From contig OX639992.1 in the NCBI GenBank assembly GCA_951828515.1, positions 4,566,217-4,630,216 on the forward strand: a stretch of DNA of 64,000 bases, read 5' to 3'. The stretch is from an uncultured Poribacteria bacterium. Lineage in GTDB: Bacteria > Poribacteria > WGA-4E > WGA-3G. Below are positions 35,231 to 43,956 of this stretch, one piece after another. The first letter of the stretch is position 1, and each line of letters begins with the position of its first letter. The notes below the pieces were generated by a model. That model saw only the letters and a program-made list of their open reading frames with translations. It ran no database searches and was not told the DNA's origin. The translations under genes and the position numbers were made by a program.

Positions 35231-35848
35231 TTGGCTCAACAGAAAGCAACCAATATTACGTGGCACGATGCGACTGTCACGGTAGAAGATAGAGAAAAAT
35301 TGTTGAATCAGAAAGGCTGTGTGATTTGGTTTACAGGTCTCTCGGGTTCGGGTAAATCGACGTTAGCAAATGCAGTCGAACAAGTATTGCATCAACAACA
35401 GCACCACACCTACGTCTTGGACGGCGACAACGTGCGCCATGGATTGAACAAGAACTTGGGTTTCTCACCTGAAGATCGCGAGGAAAACATCCGGCGCATC
35501 GGTGAAGTGGCGAAACTTTTTGCAGATGCCGGCACCATCGTTATGACAGCCTTCATCTCGCCCTATCGCGCCGATAGGGATCAGGCAAGGGAACTGGTTG
35601 CTGAAGGTAGGTTCGTTGAAGTTTTCGTCGACTGTCCGCTTGAGGTCTGCGAAGAACGCGATACAAAAGGCTTATATAAAAAAGCACGCGCTGGAGAGAT
35701 TAAGGAGTTTACCGGCATCAGTGCACCTTACGAAGCACCTGCCGATCCAGAGGTCACAGTGAATACAGCGGAACTCTCTCTTGAAGAATCCGCCCACGCC
35801 GTTGTCGCGTCTCTTGTGAAAGCAGGCTTAGTTCCGAATGGGAATTAA
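35231..35848 (+). CDS. cysC: Adenylyl-sulfate (APS) kinase
   Basis: Phosphorylates adenosine 5'-phosphosulfate to PAPS, for sulfate assimilation or sulfation. The 205-aa protein has the P-loop G-L-S-G-S-G-K-S-T, then the [10 protein letters not shown] substrate motif, [17 protein letters not shown], the F-I-S-P-Y-R loop and the K-G-L-Y-K-K-A-R lid. The start is TTG with GAGG upstream; no alternative ATG precedes the domain. It stands alone, without cysD/cysN or a sulfotransferase nearby, so whether PAPS is used for reduction or for sulfation cannot be told. Confidence 0.95.
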   Translation: MAQQKATNITWHDATVTVEDREKLLNQKGCVIWFTGLSGSGKSTLANAVEQVLHQQQHHTYVLDGDNVRHGLNKNLGFSPEDREENIRRIGEVAKLFADAGTIVMTAFISPYRADRDQARELVAEGRFVEVFVDCPLEVCEERDTKGLYKKARAGEIKEFTGISAPYEAPADPEVTVNTAELSLEESAHAVVASLVKAGLVPNGN

Positions 35849-35906
35849 GCGAGAAACAGAAATATTCGCGTAACACGAAAATGCCACGCACAGAGGGAAC
35901 CTAAAA

Positions 35907-36725
35907 ATGGAATCAGTTATCAGGAACTTCAATGAGAACGGGTTCGCCATCCTGCGCGGCGTTTTGGAACCGGTAACGCTTAAGGCTGTCAAACAGGAAT
36001 GTGAAGTGTTAGTCGCTGAACTGGCGTCGCAACGGTGTGCAGAAGGAAAACTGACGGACACCTATCCCGATGCCCCTTTTGACACCCGCTTAATCCAGCT
36101 CTACGAAAATTATCCAGACGAAAACCCAACCATTTTTCGTTCGGAACTCCATCGAGAAGGTTTTTTTGACGTATTCGCACACCCTACCCTCCTCGAACTT
36201 GCGGATATCATCCTCGGTCCAGAGATCCGATTGTATCCGAACTACTCGGTTCGCCCGAAACTACCGGAGAACAAACGAACAGAGGTATTATGGCATCAAG
36301 ATGCCGGTTATACTTCAAAAGAAGCGGATGTCTTGCGGATGATGAACGTCTGGACACCTTTAGTGCCGGTCAACGTTGAAAACGGGTGCATGGAATTTAT
36401 TCCGGGTAGCCATAAGTGGGGTGTTGTTCCACACGAAAAAGACGAGTACTATCTACGCATCCACGATGACTATATCAAACCGGTTGAAGCCGATGCCGTC
36501 CGTATTGAGATTCTGCCCGGAGATGTCGTCATTTTCAGTAATCTTCTGTTCCACCGCGGGTTGCCGAACCGTGCTTCACACATCCGATGGAGTTTAGATT
36601 TCCGTTATCAAGATGCCAGACAACCGACGCTTCGGACGACCCAAGGGCATCTCCTCCATTCACAAGGGACACCAGACGCGGTCGTTAAGGACGCAAAAGC
36701 CTGGACAAAACTCGAATTTTCCTAA
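35907..36725 (+). CDS. Phytanoyl-CoA dioxygenase (PhyH) family protein
   Basis: Non-haem Fe(II)/2-oxoglutarate oxygenase of 272 aa. The facial triad is H130 and D132 in W-H-Q-D-A-G-Y and distal H216 in L-L-F-H-R-G. R227 in I-R-W-S-L-D-F-R-Y would bind 2-oxoglutarate. The G-C-M-E-F-I-P-G-S-H-K strand is typical. PhyH proteins hydroxylate lipids, natural products or small amines, and are strongly expanded in Poribacteria-like genomes; the substrate here is unknown. A weak ribosome site (GAGGGAACC) precedes the ATG. It lies 58 nt after cysC and could be co-transcribed with it. Confidence 0.9.
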   Translation: MESVIRNFNENGFAILRGVLEPVTLKAVKQECEVLVAELASQRCAEGKLTDTYPDAPFDTRLIQLYENYPDENPTIFRSELHREGFFDVFAHPTLLELADIILGPEIRLYPNYSVRPKLPENKRTEVLWHQDAGYTSKEADVLRMMNVWTPLVPVNVENGCMEFIPGSHKWGVVPHEKDEYYLRIHDDYIKPVEADAVRIEILPGDVVIFSNLLFHRGLPNRASHIRWSLDFRYQDARQPTLRTTQGHLLHSQGTPDAVVKDAKAWTKLEFS

Positions 36726-36739
36726 CCGCAAGGGAAAAT

Positions 36740-36922
36740 TATAGTAAAGTCGAAAAATATGTAGACAGTTGCGCAGCGAAACACCCCTCCCCGCCGCTAG
36801 CGAGCGCGTTTTTGATAGGGGTTTTTGATAGGGGTTTTGATAGGGCGTTTCCCCAATTTCCTCAATTTCCTCTAGTATCCTCGCCTCTTTAGGAGGTCTA
36901 ATTGATCCTAAACTTTACTATA
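36740..36922. mobile_element. Intact TATAGTAAAGT...ACTTTACTATA MITE-like element
   Basis: Perfect 11-bp terminal inverted repeats enclose 183 bp of non-coding sequence. The interior starts AAAAATATGTAGACAGTT, as in the truncated copy at 2868. It contains three TTTTTGATAGGGG-type words (about 36809-36844). Confidence 0.65.
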
Positions 36923-37074
36923 GTTTTTACTGGATTTGTGAGTTTTGAAGTTTTTTCTTTTCAAAAGATTGAACCAAAACGGTAGCCTGCAACAACGGTG
37001 CTGGCGGATATACGTTGATTAACGTTATCCACCAAGGCACCTAATCGAACCGCAAGGTAAAATTAAAAATTCGC

Positions 37075-37313
37075 AAGGTAAAATTAAATATCTTTGAACC
37101 ATGAACCCACGTACGTAGTTCGTAACGTAGTGGAGGACGGGTCTACGGAGAGGCATGTTACATATCTAACCTTACTGACCGAACCGTAAGGTAAAATTAA
37201 ATATCTTTGAACCATGAACCCACGTACGTAGTCCGTAACGTAGTGGAGGACGGGTCTACGGAGAAGCATGTTACATATCTAACCCTACTGACCGAACCGC
37301 AAGGTAAAATTAA
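37075..37313 (+). repeat. 113-bp tandem repeat, two full copies plus the start of a third
   Basis: Period is 113 bp: AAGGTAAAATTAAA begins at 37075, 37188 and 37301. Copies 1 and 2 differ at a few positions (for example GTAGTTCG versus GTAGTCCG). Each unit ends in GACCGAACCG(C/T) just before AAGGTAAAATTAAA, so every unit boundary carries a ribosome-binding-like AAGGT. The last boundary is the leader of the gene starting at 37317. Confidence 0.9.
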
Positions 37314-37316
37314 AAA

Positions 37317-38270
37317 ATGAAACTCATTCAATTTCATCTACCCAATTTAGGCAAGCGGGTTGGGATTGTCACCCGCGATGACGAAGTCATTGACGTAACG
37401 AGCGAGGAATCACCCGGTGTATTAGAGGTATTGGAACTCGCTGACACGGAACAGGTAAGTGTCGGTGTAATACTCGCCGACATCCAAGAAAAAGTGGCGA
37501 CGCCTGCACCGATGAAATTCCATTTACTTCCAGAGACAGGAGACGAACCCACCGAATCCGAAGGTCTCACGCTCAAAAAATTAGATGTCACCCCTGACGA
37601 AAAGGTCCCACATCTCTTATCCCCGATTGATTCCCCTGAAGTTTGGGGATGCGGCGTGACCTACAAACGGAGTGCAGACATGCGTGATGACGACAGTGAA
37701 CAGGACATTTACAGTCGGGTCTATTTTGCTGACCGCCCAGAGATATTTTTCAAAGCGACACCCGCGCGATGCGTTGGACCCAACGGCTTTATTGGCATTC
37801 GGAGCGATTCTGCCTTGACAGCGACTGAGCCAGAACTCGCCTATATTCTCGGGAATAACGGAGAAATTATCGGATATACGCTTTGTAACGATGTATCCGC
37901 ATGGGACATTGAACGCGACAACCCGCTCTATCTTCCACAATCTAAAGTCTTCTACGGATGTTGCGCACTCGGCCCGATGTTCGTCACACCTTCCGAAGTG
38001 GATGATCCCTATAACCTTGAGATGCAGTGTACCGTCCTGCGTGATGGAGAGACTCTCTATAAAGGCGATGTCAACACGTCTCAAATCAACTGGAAGTTTG
38101 AAGAACTCACCGAATTCCTGATGCGGGATAACCCGATTCCGTTTGGAACTATTGTTTCGACAGGCACGGGTATCATCGTTCCGAACGATTTGCCGCTTGC
38201 ACCAGGTGATACTGTCCAGATAGAGATGGATGGGTTCGGCATGCTGTCAAACCCCGTTAAGCAACTCTAA
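37317..38270 (+). CDS. Fumarylacetoacetate hydrolase (FAH) family protein
   Basis: A 317-aa member of the FAH superfamily of metal-dependent hydrolases, decarboxylases and dehydratases acting on 2-oxo acids. The metal-binding acidic residues lie in T-E-P-E-L-A-Y-I-L (E171, E173) and N-D-V-S-A-W-D (D192). F-F-K-A-T-P-A-R and P-L-Y-L-P-Q-S-K-V-F-Y are recognisable family strands. The last matches a subgroup that includes sugar-acid dehydratases such as 2-keto-3-deoxy-D-arabinonate or L-arabinonate pathway enzymes; that narrower call is inference. AAGGT lies 11 nt before the ATG within the tandem-repeat leader. A PLP enzyme gene follows after 167 nt with the same type of leader. Confidence 0.85.
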   Translation: MKLIQFHLPNLGKRVGIVTRDDEVIDVTSEESPGVLEVLELADTEQVSVGVILADIQEKVATPAPMKFHLLPETGDEPTESEGLTLKKLDVTPDEKVPHLLSPIDSPEVWGCGVTYKRSADMRDDDSEQDIYSRVYFADRPEIFFKATPARCVGPNGFIGIRSDSALTATEPELAYILGNNGEIIGYTLCNDVSAWDIERDNPLYLPQSKVFYGCCALGPMFVTPSEVDDPYNLEMQCTVLRDGETLYKGDVNTSQINWKFEELTEFLMRDNPIPFGTIVSTGTGIIVPNDLPLAPGDTVQIEMDGFGMLSNPVKQL

Positions 38271-38437
38271 GAGTCCGCATAACGTCTGGGGTAATAGTCT
38301 GCAGCGTCAAAATTAAAAAAAGACAGCAGCCTGCAACAACGGCGCAGGGTTTTTGCTTGGGCGTTTCCCCTACGATATACGGAAAGACACTTTATGTGTC
38401 AAACCCACCTGACCGAACCGCAAGGAATAATTAAAAA

Positions 38438-39562
38438 ATGAACACCAGTACTGAACCTTTCATCGGCATTCACAAAACGGAATTAGACACACCAGCGTTG
38501 CTGATTGATCTGGATAAGATGGAAGCCAACATACAGACAATGGCAGACTACTTCAGCACAGTAAACACGATGCTGAGACCTCACATGAAGACCCATAAAA
38601 CGCCTATTATCGCGCACAAACAGATTGCCGCGGGTGCCATCGGCGTTACCTGTGCGAAACTCGGTGAGGCAGAAGCAGTCATCCACGCCGGAGTACGAGA
38701 CGTTCTGATCGCCAACCAAATTGTTGGTTCACATAAGATTGCTCGTCTCATCAACCTCGCGAAGCACTCGGAGATCATGGTTGCAGTCGACAATCCTCAG
38801 AATGTGCAAGCCATCTCCGAGGCGGCTACTGCTAAAGGGGTAACCATCAGGATGTTAGTGGAAGTGAACGTCGGCATGAACCGATGTGGTGTTGAATCAG
38901 GCAAACCGGCATTGGAACTGGCAAACCAGATTCGTCAAAGCCCAAACCTGAAGTTTGAGGGATTAATGGGCTACGAGGGGCATACCGTCGCGAAACCCGA
39001 CCTAAAGGAACGAAAAGCGAGTGTGCAAGAAGCTATGCAACACCTCATCGACGCGAAACAGTACGTCGAAAAGCATGGCGTTGAGGTTTCCATCATGAGT
39101 GGTGGTGGCACTGGGACCTTTAACATCACTGGCGGGATCCCGGAAATGACGGAAATCCAAGCAGGTTCCTATATCTTCATGGATTCTACCTATCGAAACG
39201 TAGAAGGCGTTGGAGATCAGTTTGACTGCTCGTTGTCAGTTTTGGCGACTGTTGTGAGTCGTCCAGACCCAAACCGAATCATAGTCGATACAGGTTTGAA
39301 AATGCTTGCGAAAGAGTTCGGGATTCCACAGCCAATCGGTATAACGGGGGTAGAGATGACAGGACTCTCCGAGGAACACGGCACTTTAAAAACTGTTGGG
39401 CAGGTATCCGATACCAATGTTTCCCTCACACCGGGAGATAAACTTGAAATTTTACCATCACATTGTTGTACAACGGTGAATCTCCACGACAGATATTACG
39501 GTATCCGTAACGGGATCGTCGAATCTGTGTGGGACATCGCAGCAAGAGGGAAATCTCAATAA
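38438..39562 (+). CDS. DSD1-type D-amino-acid PLP enzyme (D-threonine aldolase / D-serine dehydratase-like)
   Basis: Fold-type III PLP enzyme of 374 aa with an alanine-racemase-like barrel. The PLP lysine is expected at K51 in [10 protein letters not shown]. The zinc ligands H-x-C appear in [10 protein letters not shown] near the C terminus. G-G-G-T-G-T-F (about 224-230) binds the PLP phosphate. Relatives cleave D-3-hydroxy amino acids such as D-threonine or dehydrate D-serine; homology does not separate them. The leader GACCGAACCGCAAGGAATAA places AAGGA 11 nt before the ATG, as for the previous gene. The stop overlaps the next start by one base (TAATG). Confidence 0.87.
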   Translation: MNTSTEPFIGIHKTELDTPALLIDLDKMEANIQTMADYFSTVNTMLRPHMKTHKTPIIAHKQIAAGAIGVTCAKLGEAEAVIHAGVRDVLIANQIVGSHKIARLINLAKHSEIMVAVDNPQNVQAISEAATAKGVTIRMLVEVNVGMNRCGVESGKPALELANQIRQSPNLKFEGLMGYEGHTVAKPDLKERKASVQEAMQHLIDAKQYVEKHGVEVSIMSGGGTGTFNITGGIPEMTEIQAGSYIFMDSTYRNVEGVGDQFDCSLSVLATVVSRPDPNRIIVDTGLKMLAKEFGIPQPIGITGVEMTGLSEEHGTLKTVGQVSDTNVSLTPGDKLEILPSHCCTTVNLHDRYYGIRNGIVESVWDIAARGKSQ

Positions 39563-39882
39563 TGATTGCAACGACCACAAATACAATCGAAGGCAGAGGG
39601 ATTCGACAATATCTCGGACTTGTTACAGGTGAAGCTATCATGGGAGCGAATGTTATTAGCGACTTTATGGCGAGTATCACAGACTTCGTCGGTGGACGTT
39701 CAGGCACTTATGAGAGCAAATTCGCAGAAGCGCGGGAAACAGCACTCCAAGAGTTGGAAGAAGAGGCACAGCGCAAAGGTGCAAATGCTGTTGTCGGTAT
39801 TGACATCGACTATCAAGTCCTCGGTGCTAATAACGGCATGCTGATGGTAACGGCAACCGGAACCGCTGTCAAAACCGAATAA
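39562..39882 (+). CDS. YbjQ/UPF0145 family protein
   Basis: A 106-aa protein of the YbjQ family (PF01906), which forms pentamers and has an annotated but unproven heavy-metal-binding role. Matching blocks are [32 protein letters not shown], and [12 protein letters not shown]. It is translationally coupled to the preceding PLP enzyme gene by a 1-nt stop/start overlap. A longer frame to 39529 exists but would overlap that gene and lacks family sequence. No metal ligands are obvious. Confidence 0.9.
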   Translation: MIATTTNTIEGRGIRQYLGLVTGEAIMGANVISDFMASITDFVGGRSGTYESKFAEARETALQELEEEAQRKGANAVVGIDIDYQVLGANNGMLMVTATGTAVKTE

Positions 39883-39968
39883 ACTTTTTTGTCCTTGCGA
39901 CATATTTCGGATACGCTTAAAAACGCGCAAGCGTATCTCACGAAAACATATTGGGTAGGAGAAAACAC

Positions 39969-41153
39969 ATGAAGATATCACTTTCTGTATTTAAGTTAAA
40001 CACCATTCGGAAATTTGTTTCCCTATGCAGCTTGCTTGTTGCGAGTATCGTCATGCTGACGCAATCTCCTGTGGATGGATACATTGCAAAACGCTATACC
40101 ATTAGGCAAATCGTCGCGGAAAGCACCAACATCGTATTTGGGACCGTCACTGAGGTTAACGTCAAGCGGCGAACGGCGAAGGTTAAGGTCGAAGAAAACC
40201 TGAAAGGTACCAGCGAATTTCAGGAGATTCGGATTCGGTTTGATGTCTACAAGGGAGAGGCAGATCACAGGGAAGAGATTATCCATTTTCTGAAAGAAGG
40301 TGAACCCACTATCGTCTTCTACCTGAAAAAGGGCGGACGCATTGATAGTCTCGCACATACAAGAGGAAAATGGTTCCAAACCCAGGTCACGGCGAAGAAC
40401 AGGGAACGCACAGAGTGGGGGTGGTGGCTCTTTACACACTTTGAGAAATACCTCAACAGAGACAAGGTTTCAAAGCGAGATTCAACACCTGATTTTCAAA
40501 AAGAATTGCGTGATTTGCTCAGTGGGGACGCGCTTGAACTTCTGCTATTCAAAACGGATAGATATGACTCAGAGCCTCGCGCTATCGCCGAACTCGACGC
40601 TGTAGCAGACTTCGGTTTTGTTTATCATTCGACGACCGATCGTAATTTGCCGACACTTCGCGAAGCAGATATTCTATGGCTCGGTTTTCGCTCTCTTTCC
40701 GAAGGGAGATACCGGCTTAACAAGAAGCAAGAAAATCGGATTAAGGAGTTCGTGAAAAACGGTGGTATTGTCATCGCTTCTGGACAGGATAGTGATAAGG
40801 AACGTCCGTGCAGTAGCGGTTGGTTACCCGAACCCCTTACAGGTGTGGAGAGTCCATCCCGGAACGATTTTCGACCTACTTCTCAGGCGGGGGAACTCTT
40901 TAAGGCACCCAACCGTATCCGTTCAGGACAGCTTTCACTCGATGATTCGTGGAAGGGATGGAATGAGAAATACGAAATCCTCGCGACAACCAATGATGGT
41001 AAAGAGATCGTCGTCGCTCAATTGAAACATGGCAAAGGGATGTACCTCGTCACTAACCTCCATAATCAGAGAGACTCTCAAGTCTCTAAGAACCGTCGGA
41101 TGCTTGAGAATTTGGTGCATTTCGCTGTCCGATTTTTGGAAGACTCCAAGTAG
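39969..41153 (+). CDS. Exported protein of unknown function with a ThuA/GATase-like C-terminal region
   Basis: A 394-aa protein. Residues about 1-42 give a signal peptide or anchor (L-C-S-L-L-V-A-S-I-V-M-L). The next ~120 residues contain V-F-G-T-V-T-E-V-N-V-K-R, typical of small beta-barrel domains in exported proteins. The second half (about 215-390) reads like the glutamine-amidotransferase-like fold used by ThuA and DUF4350 proteins: A-D-I-L-W-L-G-F-R, I-K-E-F-V-K-N-G-G-I-V-I-A-S-G, then G-K-G-M-Y-L-V-T-N-L-H. No catalytic Cys-His pair is evident. TAGGAG precedes the ATG by 9 nt. It lies 14 nt before the PQQ-propeller gene. Function is unknown. Confidence 0.72.
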   Translation: MKISLSVFKLNTIRKFVSLCSLLVASIVMLTQSPVDGYIAKRYTIRQIVAESTNIVFGTVTEVNVKRRTAKVKVEENLKGTSEFQEIRIRFDVYKGEADHREEIIHFLKEGEPTIVFYLKKGGRIDSLAHTRGKWFQTQVTAKNRERTEWGWWLFTHFEKYLNRDKVSKRDSTPDFQKELRDLLSGDALELLLFKTDRYDSEPRAIAELDAVADFGFVYHSTTDRNLPTLREADILWLGFRSLSEGRYRLNKKQENRIKEFVKNGGIVIASGQDSDKERPCSSGWLPEPLTGVESPSRNDFRPTSQAGELFKAPNRIRSGQLSLDDSWKGWNEKYEILATTNDGKEIVVAQLKHGKGMYLVTNLHNQRDSQVSKNRRMLENLVHFAVRFLEDSK

Positions 41154-41167
41154 CAGAGGAAGAAAAA

Positions 41168-42649
41168 ATGAGAAAAGCGATATTGAAACAAAGAATAAAG
41201 AATAGCCGTCAGCCGTCAGTTTCCGTCAGTTTCCGTCAGCAAGAGACCGAAATGGAAAGCAGGAAGGATAGAACGGAGAAAGAGAACAAAGAATCTTCCA
41301 GTCTTCCAATCTTCCAACCCAATGCTGAAAGCCGAAAGCCGATAGCCATTCTCTTGAGTGCTCTCTTCCTTTTCTTAGAAACCTCTGTAACCCCCGCACA
41401 CGCAGTGATTCCGCAGTTACTCGGACCGCTCACTGCATTGTTGAGCATCGTTCCGCAGATTCTTGCCTTTGTCGGGGTCGCACTTATCACCGGACTCGTG
41501 TTTGCACGGGACACGACCAAAATGCTGTTCTATAAGTTCCGAGACTTTGCGAGTGCCCATAGAGTCACGGCTTCTATTCTGAGTGTCATCTTCTTCGTAG
41601 GATTTGGATGGGGAAGCTATCAACTCATTCTGATGACCATAAATCCAATTACAACATCCCCTGAAGTAAAAGTTCACAGAACAGAAATAGGGAACAAGCA
41701 GGCAAACCAGTCTTGGGCAAGTTTCCGAGGCGGGAAAAGTCGTACTGGACATGTAGATACACTCCCAGGACCAACAAGGGGTACACCCGCATGGATTTTT
41801 AAAGATGAAGAGCCGATGGCAGTTGACTTCTCCTCGTCTCCAGCGATTGTTGGTAACCGACTCTATATCGGTTCCGCGCACGGCTCAATTTTTTCGTTAG
41901 GCGGAGCGACTTACTGTATTGACACAGAATCGCAGAAGATTCTCTGGCGGCACACTTCTCCGACTCCAATTTTTTCGTCGCCTGCGGTTGCCGGTGGCAG
42001 GGTCTACATCGGTGAAGGTTATCACCACGATAGCGATTGCCATCTCCGGTGCCTTGACGCACGTACAGGCGAACCTATCTGGTCATTCCAAACAGCGAGC
42101 CATGTTGAATCAACCCCTTTTATCAGTCAGGGAAAACTCTACTTCACAGCAGGTGCTGATGGGGTCTACTGTATTGATGCGTTAGAGGGAGAACAAATTT
42201 GGCACTATCCAGAGGTGCACGCCGACATGTCGCCTGTTCTGCATAAGGACAAGGTTTACTTCGGTACTGGCTACGGGGATTATCGGATTTATGCTGTCGA
42301 TGCCCAAACGGGTGATGAGGCGTGGTCGAAACAGATGCCCTATCCCGTGTGGGGGAGTCCGAGCGCAGAAGAAAATATCGTCTATTTTGGGCTTGGAAGA
42401 GGTAATTTTTCGGATAGCGCTCCGATACCCGCAGGTAAGGTTGTTGCTCTCGACACAGAAACTGGCGACACGGTATGGGAATATGAGGCGGAAGATGCTG
42501 TCCTAACAGCAATCGCCGTTCAGAACGGTTATGTCACTTTCGGTTCGCGCGATGGGTATGTCTATTCTTTCCAGGCAACAGATGGACAACTCAACTGGAA
42601 AACTAACCTCGATGGTCCCGTTGTTTCCTCACCCGCTGTGTACTGGTAA
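41168..42649 (+). CDS. Membrane-anchored PQQ-like beta-propeller protein, 3' end disrupted
   Basis: A 493-aa protein with an AGAGGAAG ribosome site. After M-R-K-A-I-L-K-Q-R-I-K-N comes a ~45-residue polar stretch that translates spacer-type repeats (S-R-Q-P-S-V, S-S-S-L-P-I-F-Q-P-N), then two or three hydrophobic segments (about 58-160). From about 178 on there are propeller blades with the PQQ-type pattern Y-C-I-D-T-E-S-Q-K-I-L-W and V-D-A-Q-T-G-D-E-A-W. The frame stops in S-S-P-A-V-Y-W at 42649, yet more propeller sequence lies downstream in another frame, so the last blade is lost or frameshifted. Relatives are outer-membrane or periplasmic scaffolds or dehydrogenase-like; this one lacks recognised catalytic residues. 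Confidence 0.8.
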   Translation: MRKAILKQRIKNSRQPSVSVSFRQQETEMESRKDRTEKENKESSSLPIFQPNAESRKPIAILLSALFLFLETSVTPAHAVIPQLLGPLTALLSIVPQILAFVGVALITGLVFARDTTKMLFYKFRDFASAHRVTASILSVIFFVGFGWGSYQLILMTINPITTSPEVKVHRTEIGNKQANQSWASFRGGKSRTGHVDTLPGPTRGTPAWIFKDEEPMAVDFSSSPAIVGNRLYIGSAHGSIFSLGGATYCIDTESQKILWRHTSPTPIFSSPAVAGGRVYIGEGYHHDSDCHLRCLDARTGEPIWSFQTASHVESTPFISQGKLYFTAGADGVYCIDALEGEQIWHYPEVHADMSPVLHKDKVYFGTGYGDYRIYAVDAQTGDEAWSKQMPYPVWGSPSAEENIVYFGLGRGNFSDSAPIPAGKVVALDTETGDTVWEYEAEDAVLTAIAVQNGYVTFGSRDGYVYSFQATDGQLNWKTNLDGPVVSSPAVYW

Positions 42650-42726
42650 CAATAAGAAAAAAATAAAAGATACCCCGTTTAACATCTATACGTTCGCGGC
42701 AACAACGGTATCCGCCTTCCGATGGT

Positions 42727-42888
42727 GGAAAGGTGCAGTGGGAATTTGATACGGGAATTGTTAACCGGAACATAGAACTGTATTCATCACCCGCGGTTGC
42801 TAACGGCTTGCTTTACATCGGTTCAAGTGACCGATATATTTTCTGCTTCGGTGGCGATGACGTTGGTAAAATTATTGGTAATAGATGA
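42727..42888 (+). pseudogene. Detached final propeller blade of the PQQ-like gene
   Basis: Frame +1 relative to the preceding gene reads G-G-K-V-Q-W-E-F-D-T-G, then L-Y-S-S-P-A-V-A-N-G-L-L-Y-I-G and a stop after I-I-G-N-R. This is a normal PQQ-type blade and tail. The ~75 nt between include an AT-rich stretch AATAAGAAAAAAATAAAAG that resembles leader repeats, suggesting an insertion broke the gene. Confidence 0.65.
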
Positions 42889-42904
42889 TTGAGGAAAAGA
42901 AAAA

Positions 42905-43750
42905 ATGAAAAGGCATGTTTTAATCGCAATAGCCCTGATCGTTTTTGTCGCAAACACGGTGGTACATGCCCAGTGGCGTAGTAAAACCCATGACGTTTAC
43001 AATGCGTTTAAAATCCCACCGGGTGTTGACCTTAAGATAGGTGATTTCAACGAGTATTGGGAAGGGGTCTTTGAAACAGTTAAAGGGACCGACGGAACTG
43101 TTTTCTGTGGAGTCGAATATTCTGGAAATGTGTTTGAAGAGCATAATGGTGGAAAGTGGAAAGGAGCCGATGACCATCAAACCTGTTTCGCTATCCTCTG
43201 GGAACCCAAAGCAATTTATCTTGCGATCGCCGTCGATGATGACGAACACGAACACGCCGCTGCCGCCGCGTGGAACGGCGATGGCGCACAACTTGCTTTT
43301 GAAATGAGTGGCAAACGCGGTGCTGGTCTACCGATGTGGCTCTACAATGTTGGCTTAGATGATAAAGCGGAAAACATTATCCAAAATGCCCTCAATGAGA
43401 ATCCCGGCGGGGCAGGTATTGTCCCCGACGAAGATATCGCGATTGTCCGAAATGAGGATGAAAAGGAAACCTATTACGAAATCAGGTTCACAGCCGAAGA
43501 ACTACAGGTGAAAGGCAAAAAATTCAGCGCAGACTTTGAATTCGGACTCGGTATCTGTGTCAATGATGGTGACAAAGGCGCAGGTCAAGAAGGGCAAAAA
43601 GGATGGAGCGGCTGGTATACCCATTCTATTGTCTTTGGCAAGAACTCGGAGCATACGGGTTTGGTCGTCCTTACCGATGAACAACTTGCCGTTGAACCCG
43701 CCAACAAGTTAGCCACAACATGGGCGCAGCTCAAGACAATTCACAATTAG
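42905..43750 (+). CDS. Secreted CBM9-like (DOMON-fold) protein with C-terminal TTWAxLK motif
   Basis: A 281-aa exported protein with signal peptide 1-22 (ending V-H-A-Q). The body resembles the carbohydrate-binding module 9 fold: L-K-I-G-D-F-N-E-Y-W-E-G, then I-L-W-E-P-K-A-I-Y-L-A-I-A-V-D-D-D, W-N-G-D-G-A-Q-L-A-F-E, and Y-Y-E-I-R-F-T. This is typical of CBM9-like domains in sugar-binding or cytochrome-linked proteins. No catalytic module is present. The tail N-K-L-A-T-T-W-A-Q-L-K matches those of the proteins at 31864 and 53280. GAGGAAAAG precedes the ATG. It follows the broken PQQ gene on the same strand. Confidence 0.82.
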   Translation: MKRHVLIAIALIVFVANTVVHAQWRSKTHDVYNAFKIPPGVDLKIGDFNEYWEGVFETVKGTDGTVFCGVEYSGNVFEEHNGGKWKGADDHQTCFAILWEPKAIYLAIAVDDDEHEHAAAAAWNGDGAQLAFEMSGKRGAGLPMWLYNVGLDDKAENIIQNALNENPGGAGIVPDEDIAIVRNEDEKETYYEIRFTAEELQVKGKKFSADFEFGLGICVNDGDKGAGQEGQKGWSGWYTHSIVFGKNSEHTGLVVLTDEQLAVEPANKLATTWAQLKTIHN

Positions 43751-43777
43751 CAAGCAGCAGACAGCAAGAATAGCGAT

Positions 43778-43950
43778 CAGCAGTCAGCAAAGATGCAAGC
43801 GTTACAAAACGCCTCTTTTCTTACCGACTGCTGAGAGGTTTTTCGCAGAAAAATCGACCTGATGGCTGACAGCCATTTCACCGACCTGACCGCTGACCGC
43901 TATCTCCACCGACCTGATGGCTGACAGCCATTTCACTGACTGCCGATAGC
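43778..43950. repeat. Composite spacer repeat with GCTGAGAGG hairpin
   Basis: Shares GATGCAAGCGTTACAAAA, CTCTTTTCTTACCGACTGC and TTTTTC-GCA-GAAAAA with the repeat at 8480-8610. It is followed by GACCTGATGGCTGACAGCC twice and other CTGACTGC words. Confidence 0.6.
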
Positions 43951-43956
43951 CGATCC

